Source of the DNA: RGIG3102 sp964507095
Lineage (GTDB): Bacteria > Bacillota > Clostridia > Oscillospirales > Ruminococcaceae
Reading direction: 5' to 3'
Length of the DNA stretch: 52,901 nucleotides
Assembly (NCBI GenBank): GCA_964507095.1
Contig: CAZDOS010000006.1
Location: forward strand, 1 to 52,901
Shown here: positions 8,333 through 16,801 of the stretch, piece after piece
How positions within the stretch are numbered: position 1 is the stretch's first letter
Layout: every line of letters begins with the position of its first letter
The notes under the pieces: model-generated
What the model was told of the DNA's origin: nothing
Database searches by the model: none
Seen by the model: only the letters and a program-made list of their open reading frames with translations
Translations under genes and position numbers: made by a program

Positions 8333-9811
8333 GTGACAGACAGATCTAAAGTCATATTCGGGAATACCATACCGGATAAGGACTATAACAAGGCTGTAAA
8401 GTCAAAGGAAAAATACAGAAGGAAACACGGTGACGATTCACGGAGGGACCTTTCTGCAATAGTGGTAAAAAATGACCATATCGGCGACATCATCGGCGTC
8501 GAGGACATAAGGGTTGATGAAGAGGGAGAAAGCCTCGGATTCGACAGGGAAAAGGGAATAATAGTCGGAAACATAAGGATGGGCTTCGGCCATTACAGGA
8601 TATCCATGGCCATAGCCTCGGCAGCAAACCGGCTGGGCTACAAGCCTTACTGGATGGACCTCAATTCGTTCCCTTCGACGGTATGCACCAAGGTCATCGG
8701 AGCACAGAACGATCTGTATTCGATGGGATCCCGCCTGTCGCAGAAGAGCAGGCTGTTCAACAAGCTGTTCTGGGAGCCAATGAACTATGAAGGTTTCAGG
8801 AAACTCAGCTACAATTCCTCTGACCAGAAGAATGCCGAGCTGATGGCTCCTGTCTTCAGGAACATCCCGAAGGACATACCGCTGGTGGGGACACATGTGT
8901 GGCCTGCGCAGGCGGCCCTTCACGGTGGAATGAAGTACGTTGTGAATGCCATCCCGGACAACTGGCCTATGGCGCTTCACCTTGCAGAGGGAAGCGTTCA
9001 CACTGTCCAGACTCACTACGCTTACCAGGGCTACAGGATACTCAATGGAATGATGGGAGACAAGGTCCTCAATCCGATGCCTGAGGAGAGCCTGGTATAT
9101 ACCGGTCATTACATCGACCATGAGCTGGTCAGCAACATAGAAAAGGACAATGCGGCCAGGATCGCAAGGAAGGAAGAGGGAGAGCCGATGAGGTTCCTTC
9201 TTACCATCGGAGGCGCAGGCGCGCAGAGAGAGATATTTGCTTCGATCATCAGGGAGCTGCTCCCTAAGATCAGGGAAAAGAAGGCCATGCTGTATGTCAA
9301 CGTTGGCGACTACAGAAACGTATGGGATGAGCTGCTCACGCGGATGCCTGAGATGGCGCCTCTTGCCAAGACTCATTTCAATGACTGGAACAGGACGCGC
9401 GAGTTCTGCGAGGAAGCCCTCACCGGACATGAGGAAGGGATCCATGTGTTCTGGCACGAGAACATATTCGAAGCCGTCTACTGCACCAACCTGCTGATGA
9501 GGAGCTGCGACGTGCTCGTCACAAAACCGAGCGAACTGGCCTTCTATCCTGTCCCAAAGCTCTTCATACAGAGGATCGGCGGACATGAGCAGTGGGGAGC
9601 CATCCACTCCGCGGAAATGGGAGACGGAACCCTCGAGTGCAGGGACATACCTCACACGCTGCAGATGATCAACATGTTCCTGGATGACGGAGCGCTTCTG
9701 CCTGACATGTGCAGGTGCATTGAGAGAAACAAGGCCGACGGCCTTTATGACGGCGCTTACAAAGTCGTCAAGATCGCTATGGGTCTCAAGGAGACCGACG
9801 GAGGAAAATAA
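8333..9811 (+). CDS. GT28/MurG-like glycosyltransferase-fold protein of unknown specificity
   Basis: 492 residues, starting at GTG 8333 eight bases after AGGAGG. I do not recognise a named family with certainty. An N-terminal basic region of about 75 residues precedes G-N-I-R-M-G-F-G-H-Y-R-I-S-M-A, like the glycine-histidine loop of MurG and MGDG-synthase type GT-B enzymes. The C-terminal half has T-I-G-G-A-G-A-Q and then C-D-V-L-V-T-K-P-S-E-L-A-F-Y-P-V-P-K-L-F-I-Q-R-I-G-G-H-E-Q, resembling the donor-binding end of GT28 proteins. No signal peptide or membrane span is seen. It leads a three-gene cassette with a GPH symporter (3 bases on) and an alpha-galactosidase, so a galactoside or galactolipid link is plausible but unproven. 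Confidence 0.6.
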   Translation: MTDRSKVIFGNTIPDKDYNKAVKSKEKYRRKHGDDSRRDLSAIVVKNDHIGDIIGVEDIRVDEEGESLGFDREKGIIVGNIRMGFGHYRISMAIASAANRLGYKPYWMDLNSFPSTVCTKVIGAQNDLYSMGSRLSQKSRLFNKLFWEPMNYEGFRKLSYNSSDQKNAELMAPVFRNIPKDIPLVGTHVWPAQAALHGGMKYVVNAIPDNWPMALHLAEGSVHTVQTHYAYQGYRILNGMMGDKVLNPMPEESLVYTGHYIDHELVSNIEKDNAARIARKEEGEPMRFLLTIGGAGAQREIFASIIRELLPKIREKKAMLYVNVGDYRNVWDELLTRMPEMAPLAKTHFNDWNRTREFCEEALTGHEEGIHVFWHENIFEAVYCTNLLMRSCDVLVTKPSELAFYPVPKLFIQRIGGHEQWGAIHSAEMGDGTLECRDIPHTLQMINMFLDDGALLPDMCRCIERNKADGLYDGAYKVVKIAMGLKETDGGK

Positions 9812-9814
9812 GAG

Positions 9815-11242
9815 ATGAAGCTCACACTAAGAGAAAAGCTTTCCTACGGTCTGGGTGCCGTAGGAAAGGACATGGTATATATGCTCTCGGCGACATATAT
9901 ACTCTACTATTATCAGGACCTTCTCGGCGTCAGCCCTATCATAATGGGTGCCATACTCATGGGAGCCAGGGTCTTCGACGCGTTCAATGACCCTATCATG
10001 GGCGTCATCGTCGCAAAGACAAAGACCAAGTGGGGCAAGTTCCGCCCATGGCTCATGATCGGAACGATCACCAACGCAATAGTCCTTTTCATGATGTTTG
10101 CTGCACCTCCAAAGCTGGACGGACAGGGACTCGTGGCCTATGCCGCGATCACGTACATCCTCTGGGGCGTCACATACACCATGATGGATATCCCGTACTG
10201 GTCAATGATCCCTGCATTCACGGAGAGCGGCAAGGAGAGAGAGGGACTTACCACTCTTGCCCGTTCCTGTGCCGGTGTCGGTTCTGCGATCATCATGGTC
10301 GTCACAATGATGGCTGTCCATGCCATAGGCGGAAACAATGAGATAGTCGGCTTCAAATGGTTCACGCTCATAGTTGCTGCTATATTCATTCTTACCATAA
10401 CGCTGACCTGCATCAACATTCAGGAAAAGTCGACCGTCGATGTCGACTCGCCGTCACTCGGCCAGATGTTCAGGGCACTCGTTCAGAACGACCAGGCCAT
10501 GGCGGTCGTATTGACGATAGTCCTTGTCAACTGCGCGGTATACATAACTTCCAACCTGGTCATCTACTTCTTCAAGTATGACTTCGGCGGATACAGCTGG
10601 TTCGGAAGCTACACTCTGTTCAACACGTTCGGAGGCGGAATACAGATCCTCTCAATGATGCTCATTTTCCCGATACTCAGAAAGTTCTTTGACACCATAA
10701 AGATCTTCTACGTGGCCATAGGAAGCGCCGTAATGGGCTATGCAGTTCTGCTCGTGCTGGCATTCACCAATATGGGCAATGTGTTCCTGCTCTTCGTTCC
10801 GGGCTTCTTTATCTTTGCTGCCAGCGGAGTCCTTCAGGTCCTTACGACCATATTCCTTGCAAACACGGTCGAGTACGGTGAACTGAAGAATTCAAGAAGA
10901 GATGAGTCGGTCATCTTCTCGATGCAGACCTTCGTCGTAAAGCTTGCTTCAGGCATTGCGGCGTTCGTGGCTTCAATAGCCCTTCAGATATTCAATCTCA
11001 GCAGCGAGGCAACCACGGAAGCCGACAAGCTGATAGACTTCTCCATAGGCGTTTCAGCCGGGGCCAAGGCCGGCCTGAGGATGACCATGACAGTCATTCC
11101 TGCCATAGGACTTGTCCTTGGACTTATCTGGTTCAAGAGCAGGTACAGCCTGAACGAGGCCAGGATGGCCGAGATCAACGGACGGCTCAAGGAAAAGAGA
11201 GAAGAGACATACACAGAGGAAACAGTGCAAGAGGAAATCTAA
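9815..11242 (+). CDS. GPH-family sugar:cation symporter (MelB-like)
   Basis: Major-facilitator protein of the glycoside-pentoside-hexuronide family, 475 residues with about 12 hydrophobic segments. The diagnostic loop R-V-F-D-A-F-N-D-P-I-M-G followed by K-W-G-K-F-R-P-W is present at about residues 50-75, and a second conserved loop V-E-Y-G-E-L-K-N lies near 350. Such proteins import melibiose, raffinose-type or other glycosides with a cation. Starting 3 bases after the GT28-like gene and ending 2 bases before the alpha-galactosidase, it is most likely the galactoside importer of this cassette. Confidence 0.9.
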   Translation: MKLTLREKLSYGLGAVGKDMVYMLSATYILYYYQDLLGVSPIIMGAILMGARVFDAFNDPIMGVIVAKTKTKWGKFRPWLMIGTITNAIVLFMMFAAPPKLDGQGLVAYAAITYILWGVTYTMMDIPYWSMIPAFTESGKEREGLTTLARSCAGVGSAIIMVVTMMAVHAIGGNNEIVGFKWFTLIVAAIFILTITLTCINIQEKSTVDVDSPSLGQMFRALVQNDQAMAVVLTIVLVNCAVYITSNLVIYFFKYDFGGYSWFGSYTLFNTFGGGIQILSMMLIFPILRKFFDTIKIFYVAIGSAVMGYAVLLVLAFTNMGNVFLLFVPGFFIFAASGVLQVLTTIFLANTVEYGELKNSRRDESVIFSMQTFVVKLASGIAAFVASIALQIFNLSSEATTEADKLIDFSIGVSAGAKAGLRMTMTVIPAIGLVLGLIWFKSRYSLNEARMAEINGRLKEKREETYTEETVQEEI

Positions 11243-11244
11243 TC

Positions 11245-13599
11245 ATGATCCAGATTAAAGACAGATTCTTCCTGCTGTCGACCGAGAACTCCTCATATGC
11301 ATTCAGGGTGACCGACTCGGGCCACCTCGAGCATCTCCACTACGGCGGAAGAGCCGAACTGACTGATGAGAAGGCAATGACGGAGGAGAGAGCTTTCGCG
11401 GCCGGAAACCTGATCACATATTCCAGGGAGCACCCTCTGGTCACCCTTGAAGACATGAGGCTGGAAATGTCCGGCTATGGAAAGGGCGACATCAGGGATC
11501 CCTTCATAGAAGTCATCCATCGGGACGGAAGCAGGACCCGGGACTTCCTCTACGACAGCCACAGGATCATAAACGCTCCGGAGTATACAGAGAGCGGTCT
11601 GCCGCTGGCTCATGACGACAACGGAGCGGAGACTCTTGAGGTCACGCTCAGGGACAGAGAGTACGGGATGATTCTTCTGCTCTACTATACGGTCTGGGCT
11701 GACAGTGATGTCATAACCAGAAGGAGCGTCGTCATCAATGACAGTGATGACGAAGTCACGGTCACAAGGCTAATGAGCACCCAGGTGGAGTTTCCTGACT
11801 GCGGTTACAGGATAACCACATTCAACGGCTCCTGGGTCGATGAAATGAACAAAAATCAGGTGACGCTCCCGCGGGGACAGTTTACCAACAGCTCCTATGC
11901 GGGAGTCTCGTCCAACAGGGCAAATCCGTTCGTGATGATGGCAGAGCCGGAGGCCGGGGAATACCACGGGGCAGTGTGCGGATTCAATCTCATATACAGC
12001 GGAAACCATTATGAGTCTTTCAGCGTAAATTCATTCGGGAAGACAAGATTCCTTTCCGGAATCAATCCCCGGTCATTCAGCTTCACGCTGAAGAAGGGCG
12101 AAAAGCTGGAGAGTCCGGAGGCGGTAATGACATTTACTGTCGGAGGCTATTCCGGCGTGAGCCGCAACATGCACGCTTTCGTCAGAAAGCATATCGTCAG
12201 AGGGTACTGGAAAGACAGGACAAGACCGATTCTCATCAACAGCTGGGAAGCAAATTACTTCAAGATATCAGAATCGAAGCTGCTCAAGCTGGCAAGAAAT
12301 GCCAGGGACGTGGGCATAGAGCTGTTCGTCATGGATGACGGTTGGTTCGGAGAGAGAAACGACGACACGTCTTCGCTGGGAGACTGGTACGTAAACGAAA
12401 AGAAGCTTCCGGGAGGTCTTTCAAAGCTTTCTGACAGGATCCACGAGATGGGACTGATGTTCGGCATATGGGTAGAGCCTGAAATGGTGAGCGAAAACAG
12501 CGACCTGTATAGGTCCAGACCGGAATGGGCTATGGAGATCCCCGGCAAGCCTCATTCGGAAGGCAGGAACCAGAGAGTTCTTGACATGTCCAATCCGGAG
12601 GTCGTGGATTATCTGTTCGGGAGGATGGAGGACATATTCTCATCAACGAAGATAGAGTATGTGAAGTGGGACATGAACCGAATCATATCCGACTCCTATT
12701 CTCAGTATCTCGGCAAGGACAGACAGGGAGAGGTATATCACAGATATGTTCTGGGACTGTACAGCCTTATGTCAAGGCTGACGGAAAGATTCCCGCAGAT
12801 ACTTTTTGAAGGATGCGCGTCAGGCGGAAACAGATTCGATCTGGGCATACTGTCGTTCTTCCCTCAGATATGGCGGAGCGACAATACGGATCCTGTTTCA
12901 AGACGGAGGATGCAGACCTCCTACAGCTACGGTTATCCAATGGACACCGTGACGGCCCACATCTCGTCAAGGCCTAACCACCAGACACTGAGGGACACGC
13001 CTCTCAGCACGAGATTCGCCGTGGCAAGTTTCGGCATAATGGGGTATGAGCTGAACCTCTCCGACGCCCCGGCACGGCTTCTTGAAAGCATCAAAAAGGA
13101 AGTGGCGGTGTACAAGCGGTGGAGAGATGTTCTGCAGTTCGGTGATTTCTACAGATGCGGCGAAGGAGATCTGTATTCCTGGACTACAGTGTCCAAGGAC
13201 AAGTCCAGGGCAGTGGGAATGCTGATGCAGACCCTTGTCGTTCCGAATACCCCTACTCACAGATTCAGAGCAAGGGGACTTGATCCGGACCGGTACTACA
13301 GATTCTATTCCGTAGCTAAGGAGAAGGACATACGACAGTTCGGTGATCTGGTGAACACCGCTTCGCCGGTGCATATCAAGCAGAACTCGATCGTTCACAA
13401 CACGCTTGCAAGATTCGTGACCATGCCGGGCGAGAGCGAGGACACCATCGTGTCCGGAAAGACGCTGATGGAAGAGGGAATATACCTCAAGCAGGCATTC
13501 AGCGGTACGGGCTACAATGACCAGGTAAGGTTCTTCCGGGATTTTGCATCCAGGATGTACTTCATAGAAAAGGTCGATCCCGACAGGACGCGGGAATAA
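11245..13599 (+). CDS. Alpha-galactosidase, GH36
   Basis: 784-residue GH36 enzyme releasing terminal alpha-galactose from melibiose or raffinose-type sugars. The order is an N-terminal beta-sandwich domain, a catalytic barrel and a short C-terminal domain. Seen motifs: W-E-A-N-Y-F, D-D-G-W-F-G, W-V-E-P-E-M-V-S, nucleophile Asp476 in K-W-D-M-N-R and likely acid/base Asp546 in R-S-D-N-T-D, 70 residues apart as in characterised long GH36 enzymes. There is no signal peptide, so it acts on imported sugar. It is the last gene of the cassette, followed by a bidirectional terminator. It is somewhat longer than the roughly 730 residues common in the family. Confidence 0.93.
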   Translation: MIQIKDRFFLLSTENSSYAFRVTDSGHLEHLHYGGRAELTDEKAMTEERAFAAGNLITYSREHPLVTLEDMRLEMSGYGKGDIRDPFIEVIHRDGSRTRDFLYDSHRIINAPEYTESGLPLAHDDNGAETLEVTLRDREYGMILLLYYTVWADSDVITRRSVVINDSDDEVTVTRLMSTQVEFPDCGYRITTFNGSWVDEMNKNQVTLPRGQFTNSSYAGVSSNRANPFVMMAEPEAGEYHGAVCGFNLIYSGNHYESFSVNSFGKTRFLSGINPRSFSFTLKKGEKLESPEAVMTFTVGGYSGVSRNMHAFVRKHIVRGYWKDRTRPILINSWEANYFKISESKLLKLARNARDVGIELFVMDDGWFGERNDDTSSLGDWYVNEKKLPGGLSKLSDRIHEMGLMFGIWVEPEMVSENSDLYRSRPEWAMEIPGKPHSEGRNQRVLDMSNPEVVDYLFGRMEDIFSSTKIEYVKWDMNRIISDSYSQYLGKDRQGEVYHRYVLGLYSLMSRLTERFPQILFEGCASGGNRFDLGILSFFPQIWRSDNTDPVSRRRMQTSYSYGYPMDTVTAHISSRPNHQTLRDTPLSTRFAVASFGIMGYELNLSDAPARLLESIKKEVAVYKRWRDVLQFGDFYRCGEGDLYSWTTVSKDKSRAVGMLMQTLVVPNTPTHRFRARGLDPDRYYRFYSVAKEKDIRQFGDLVNTASPVHIKQNSIVHNTLARFVTMPGESEDTIVSGKTLMEEGIYLKQAFSGTGYNDQVRFFRDFASRMYFIEKVDPDRTRE

Positions 13600-13603
13600 A
13601 GGC

Positions 13604-13640
13604 AAAAAAAGAGCATGCATTCAGCATGCTCTCTTTTTTT
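13604..13640. terminator. Bidirectional terminator between convergent genes
   Basis: A7, then GAGCATGC (13611-13618), loop ATTCA, GCATGCTC (13624-13631), then TC and T7. It serves both the alpha-galactosidase (+) and the ABC exporter (-), whose stop codon overlaps its end. Confidence 0.92.
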
Positions 13641-15465
13641 ACTGCTGTTGCCGGGCAGGAACCTCAAGTCTCTTGAACTGCTTCTCATACAGCTCAGTGT
13701 AGACTCCGCCGAGACCGACAAGCTCCCGGTGAGTTCCCCTTTCCACTATCTTTCCGTCCTTGATCACGAGTATCTCATCAGCGGCCAGAATGGTGGAGAG
13801 CCTGTGGGCTATGAGGATGGATGTCCTCTCTTCGATCAGAGGGTCGATAGCCTGCTGGATCAGATCCTCGGAGATTGTGTCGAGAGCCGATGTCGCCTCA
13901 TCGAAGATCATGACGGCAGGATCTTTAAGAAGGACTCTGGCTATGGAGAGCCTCTGTTTCTCGCCGCCCGAAAGCTTCAGACCGCGGTTTCCGACGACGG
14001 TGTCAAAGCCATCCTGCTGGGAGGAGATGAAATCGTAGATATTCGCCTTTCTGCAGGCCTCGATCAGCTCTTCCTCTGTCGTGCTTGGCTTGGCGTAGAG
14101 AAGATTGTCCCTTATCGTGCCAGAGAACAGGTATGTTTCCTGACTGACCATCCCAATATGGGAGCGCAGCCATGCCAGATTGAGATCCCTGACGTCTATG
14201 CCGTCGAACTTGACGCTTCCGCTCCAAACGTCATACAGACGCGGGATGAGATTGACGATGGTGCTCTTGCCCGAACCGGAAGGTCCGACGAAGGCTATGC
14301 ACTTTCCCTTCGGAAGATCAAAGCTGATGTCTGTGAGTATCTGTCTGTCAGCTTCGTAGCCGAAATCCACATGGTCGAAATTGACCCGTCCGATCACGAT
14401 GTTCGGTACGATGGCGTTTTCCTTGTCCTTTATCTCCGGCTCCATGTCGAAGTAGTCGAATATTCTGGTGAAGTTTGCCATCGACCTCATCCAGTCCACT
14501 CCTATGGAGAGCAGGGAATTGACCGGTCCGTACATCCTGTTGAGGAGAGCGACCATCACGGTGACGTCACCGACTGACAGATCAGCGCCGTACTTTATCA
14601 TGAGAAGTCCGCCCGCCAGGTAGATGAGCATAGGACCGAAGGAGGTCACGGTGCTTATTACCACCCTGAACCAGCGGCCTGCCATCGATTCCTTGATATT
14701 GAGCTTTATCATGGATTCGTTGGTCCGGCGGTACTTTTCGTATTCGTCCTTCTCTCGGCCGAAGAGCTTTACAAGGAGCTGGCCGGATACGGAAAGGGTC
14801 TCGTTGAGTATCCCGTTGATCTTGTCCTGCTGCTCCTGGCTCTCTCTGGTGAGCTCCCATCTCTTCTTGCCGGCAGTCCTCGTGGGAAGCGAGAACAGAG
14901 GAACGATGACCAGAGCTATGGTGGCAAGTATCCAGTTGCGGCGGTACATCGCTATGAGAGCCGCAATGAGTGTGACGACATTTGAAAGGATGTTGGCGAA
15001 GGTGTTGGTGATTATTGACTGAACGCCAGAGATGTCGCTGGTCATCCTGGTTATGATGTCGCCCTGGCTGTTTTCGGTGAAGAATCTGTTCCCCATCTTA
15101 AGAAGATGGCTGAACATCTGATTCCTCATGTCGTAGGTTATGTGCTGTGCTATCCATGAATTGAGATAGGTCTGCAGTACGCCAATCAGGCTGGACAGTA
15201 GCTGAAGAGCAAACGAAAGAATGATAAGCTTGACCAGCATCGGGAGGGACCTTCCGATTAGACCTTCGTCCACGATCCTTCCGGTGAGAATGGAAGGGTA
15301 CATGCCCAGTATTGCAGACAGACCTATTGTGAGAAGCGCTGCCGCAAGCTGAAACTTATACGGCGAAAGATATGAGAATACTCTCTTTATCAGCGGCCAG
15401 GTGACCTTTGGCGCGTTCCGCTTCTCCTCCTCTGTCAGGAAGCCTCTTGCTCCTCTTGGAGGCAT
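13639..15465 (-). CDS. ABC exporter half-transporter (MsbA/LmrA type)
   Basis: 608 residues: a six-helix transmembrane domain (about 35-320) fused to an ATPase domain. Walker A G-P-S-G-S-G-K-S-T at 394-402, signature L-S-G-G-E-K-Q-R at 498-505, Walker B V-M-I-F-D-E-A-T at 518-525 and H-loop His554 are intact. It is a single gene without a second half-transporter beside it, so it probably works as a homodimer exporting a lipid, drug or peptide; the substrate cannot be read from the sequence. It is divergent from the lipoprotein gene at 15641. Confidence 0.93.
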   Translation of the reverse strand: MPPRGARGFLTEEEKRNAPKVTWPLIKRVFSYLSPYKFQLAAALLTIGLSAILGMYPSILTGRIVDEGLIGRSLPMLVKLIILSFALQLLSSLIGVLQTYLNSWIAQHITYDMRNQMFSHLLKMGNRFFTENSQGDIITRMTSDISGVQSIITNTFANILSNVVTLIAALIAMYRRNWILATIALVIVPLFSLPTRTAGKKRWELTRESQEQQDKINGILNETLSVSGQLLVKLFGREKDEYEKYRRTNESMIKLNIKESMAGRWFRVVISTVTSFGPMLIYLAGGLLMIKYGADLSVGDVTVMVALLNRMYGPVNSLLSIGVDWMRSMANFTRIFDYFDMEPEIKDKENAIVPNIVIGRVNFDHVDFGYEADRQILTDISFDLPKGKCIAFVGPSGSGKSTIVNLIPRLYDVWSGSVKFDGIDVRDLNLAWLRSHIGMVSQETYLFSGTIRDNLLYAKPSTTEEELIEACRKANIYDFISSQQDGFDTVVGNRGLKLSGGEKQRLSIARVLLKDPAVMIFDEATSALDTISEDLIQQAIDPLIEERTSILIAHRLSTILAADEILVIKDGKIVERGTHRELVGLGGVYTELYEKQFKRLEVPARQQQ

Positions 15466-15569
15466 ATGTTTTTCTCCTTTTCTGTTTTAATCTAAATAAT
15501 AGTTAATCATTTTATGTTCGATTTTGTCAAATGAATTTTAGGTGAATTATCCATAGCTGTGCCGTTTGC

Positions 15570-15598
15570 TTGACTAAATGAAGTGAATGGAGTTAAAT
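15570..15598 (+). promoter_or_regulatory. Promoter of the lipoprotein gene at 15641
   Basis: TTGACT (15570-15575), 17-base spacer, TTAAAT (15593-15598), in the 175-base divergent gap with the ABC exporter gene. The rest of the gap is A/T-rich without other clear elements. Confidence 0.55.
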
Positions 15599-15640
15599 AA
15601 AAAACGGAATTAAAAACTCTACGGAGGTGAAGATAGACTT

Positions 15641-16720
15641 ATGAAAAAGTTATTGGCGATAGCCATGGCTGTGCTACTCCTTGCCTTTGCGGGATGCACA
15701 AAGCAGGAAGAGGTCACGACCGGCATGCCTAACCCATATGAACAGTTCAACACGCTGGAGGAGGCCAGTGAGAAGGCCGGGATACCCATCAACGTTCCTG
15801 ACACGCTAATGAACTATCAGGGTACGACGGAGTACTATACAGTGGACTCGAAGATGGTCCAGGTGGAATACGGATCCAACGACCGCACGCTGACAGTCCG
15901 CAAGGCTGAAGGCACCGACGACATTTCCGGCGACTATACCGATTATCCGGAGGTGGCTGTCAGACAGCTCGGCGGCTTCGAAGTCACCGAAAAGGGGAAA
16001 GACGGTAAGACCTATGTCGAAACATGGACTGACGGCACCTATACCTATTCGATACAGTCCAATAACGGCTTTGACAGATGGGACACATATGAGGTGATGG
16101 CATTCCTGATGGAGAAGGATCCTTTCACTCCTTTCCTCAAGGATCTGAAGAACGGCTGGACGATACCGGAGAACATGGAATTCTCCGGTGCGGTAAGGGA
16201 TATGTATGATAAGGCCGAACCTCTCGAGGGAGTCGGCTATGCTCCGATCGCACTGCTGGCCGAAAAGAAGGATGAGGGGAAGACGTACTATTGCTTCCTC
16301 GCCGAAGGCATAGTCATCTATCCGGGCACGGATCCGTTCTACGCGCTTATGTATCTGTGTGACGACGGAGAGCATGTCACGATCTGCGGCATCGAGCACA
16401 TTGGAGGACCAGAGGATACCGAACTGCTCGGAGGATGGAGCTGGCCTGACTCAAATCTTCTTACTGAGGACAGGAGCAAGCTGTTTAACGATGCCATGAG
16501 AGGACAGATCGGCATTGCCTATGAGCCGGTACTTTATCTGGCAAACCAGGTCGTGAACGGAACGAATCACTGCTATCTTGCGAGGATCACCGGAGTTTCA
16601 CCGTCCAGGATCACGGAGTATGATCTTGTGGTCATAAACGAGGGATCGGACGGAAGCCTTTCAGTGGAATCCTTCCTGCCTGTGGAGATCGAGCTTCCAA
16701 AAACGAATGCGGAAGGCTGA
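15641..16720 (+). CDS. Lipoprotein with DUF4367-like region and two cystatin-like repeats
   Basis: 359 residues with a signal peptide ending in the lipobox L-A-F-A-G-C (Cys19), so probably tethered to the outer face of the membrane. Residues of about 25-165 resemble the DUF4367 type of small extracytoplasmic domain. The C-terminal half seems to hold two related units: G-Y-A-P-I-A-L-L-A-E-K...G-K-T-Y-Y-C-F-L and A-Y-E-P-V-L-Y-L-A-N-Q-V-V-N-G-T-N-H-C-Y-L. The second contains a perfect Q-x-V-x-G cystatin motif, the first a degenerate one. GGAGGT lies 12 bases before ATG, a long spacing. Function unknown; protease-inhibitor-like binding is only a hypothesis. Confidence 0.8.
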   Translation: MKKLLAIAMAVLLLAFAGCTKQEEVTTGMPNPYEQFNTLEEASEKAGIPINVPDTLMNYQGTTEYYTVDSKMVQVEYGSNDRTLTVRKAEGTDDISGDYTDYPEVAVRQLGGFEVTEKGKDGKTYVETWTDGTYTYSIQSNNGFDRWDTYEVMAFLMEKDPFTPFLKDLKNGWTIPENMEFSGAVRDMYDKAEPLEGVGYAPIALLAEKKDEGKTYYCFLAEGIVIYPGTDPFYALMYLCDDGEHVTICGIEHIGGPEDTELLGGWSWPDSNLLTEDRSKLFNDAMRGQIGIAYEPVLYLANQVVNGTNHCYLARITGVSPSRITEYDLVVINEGSDGSLSVESFLPVEIELPKTNAEG

Positions 16721-16754
16721 CAAGACCGCTTGTACTCAGCACCTGACTGAAATG

Positions 16755-16801
16755 AAAAAAGACCCGTGGGGAACTGGAGTTCCTCACGGGAATTTGTTTG
16801 T
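16755..16801. terminator. Bidirectional terminator between lipoprotein gene and typA
   Basis: Stem CCCGTGGGGAAC (16763-16774) and GTTCCTCACGGG (16779-16790) around TGGA. A6 on the left gives a T-run for the minus strand; on the plus strand a weaker T-rich tail follows. Confidence 0.88.

Noticed and set aside
8438..9655. 405-codon minus-strand frame opposite the GT28-like gene
   Set aside because: Shadow frame; the plus-strand gene has a strong binding site, operon context and GT-B-like motifs.
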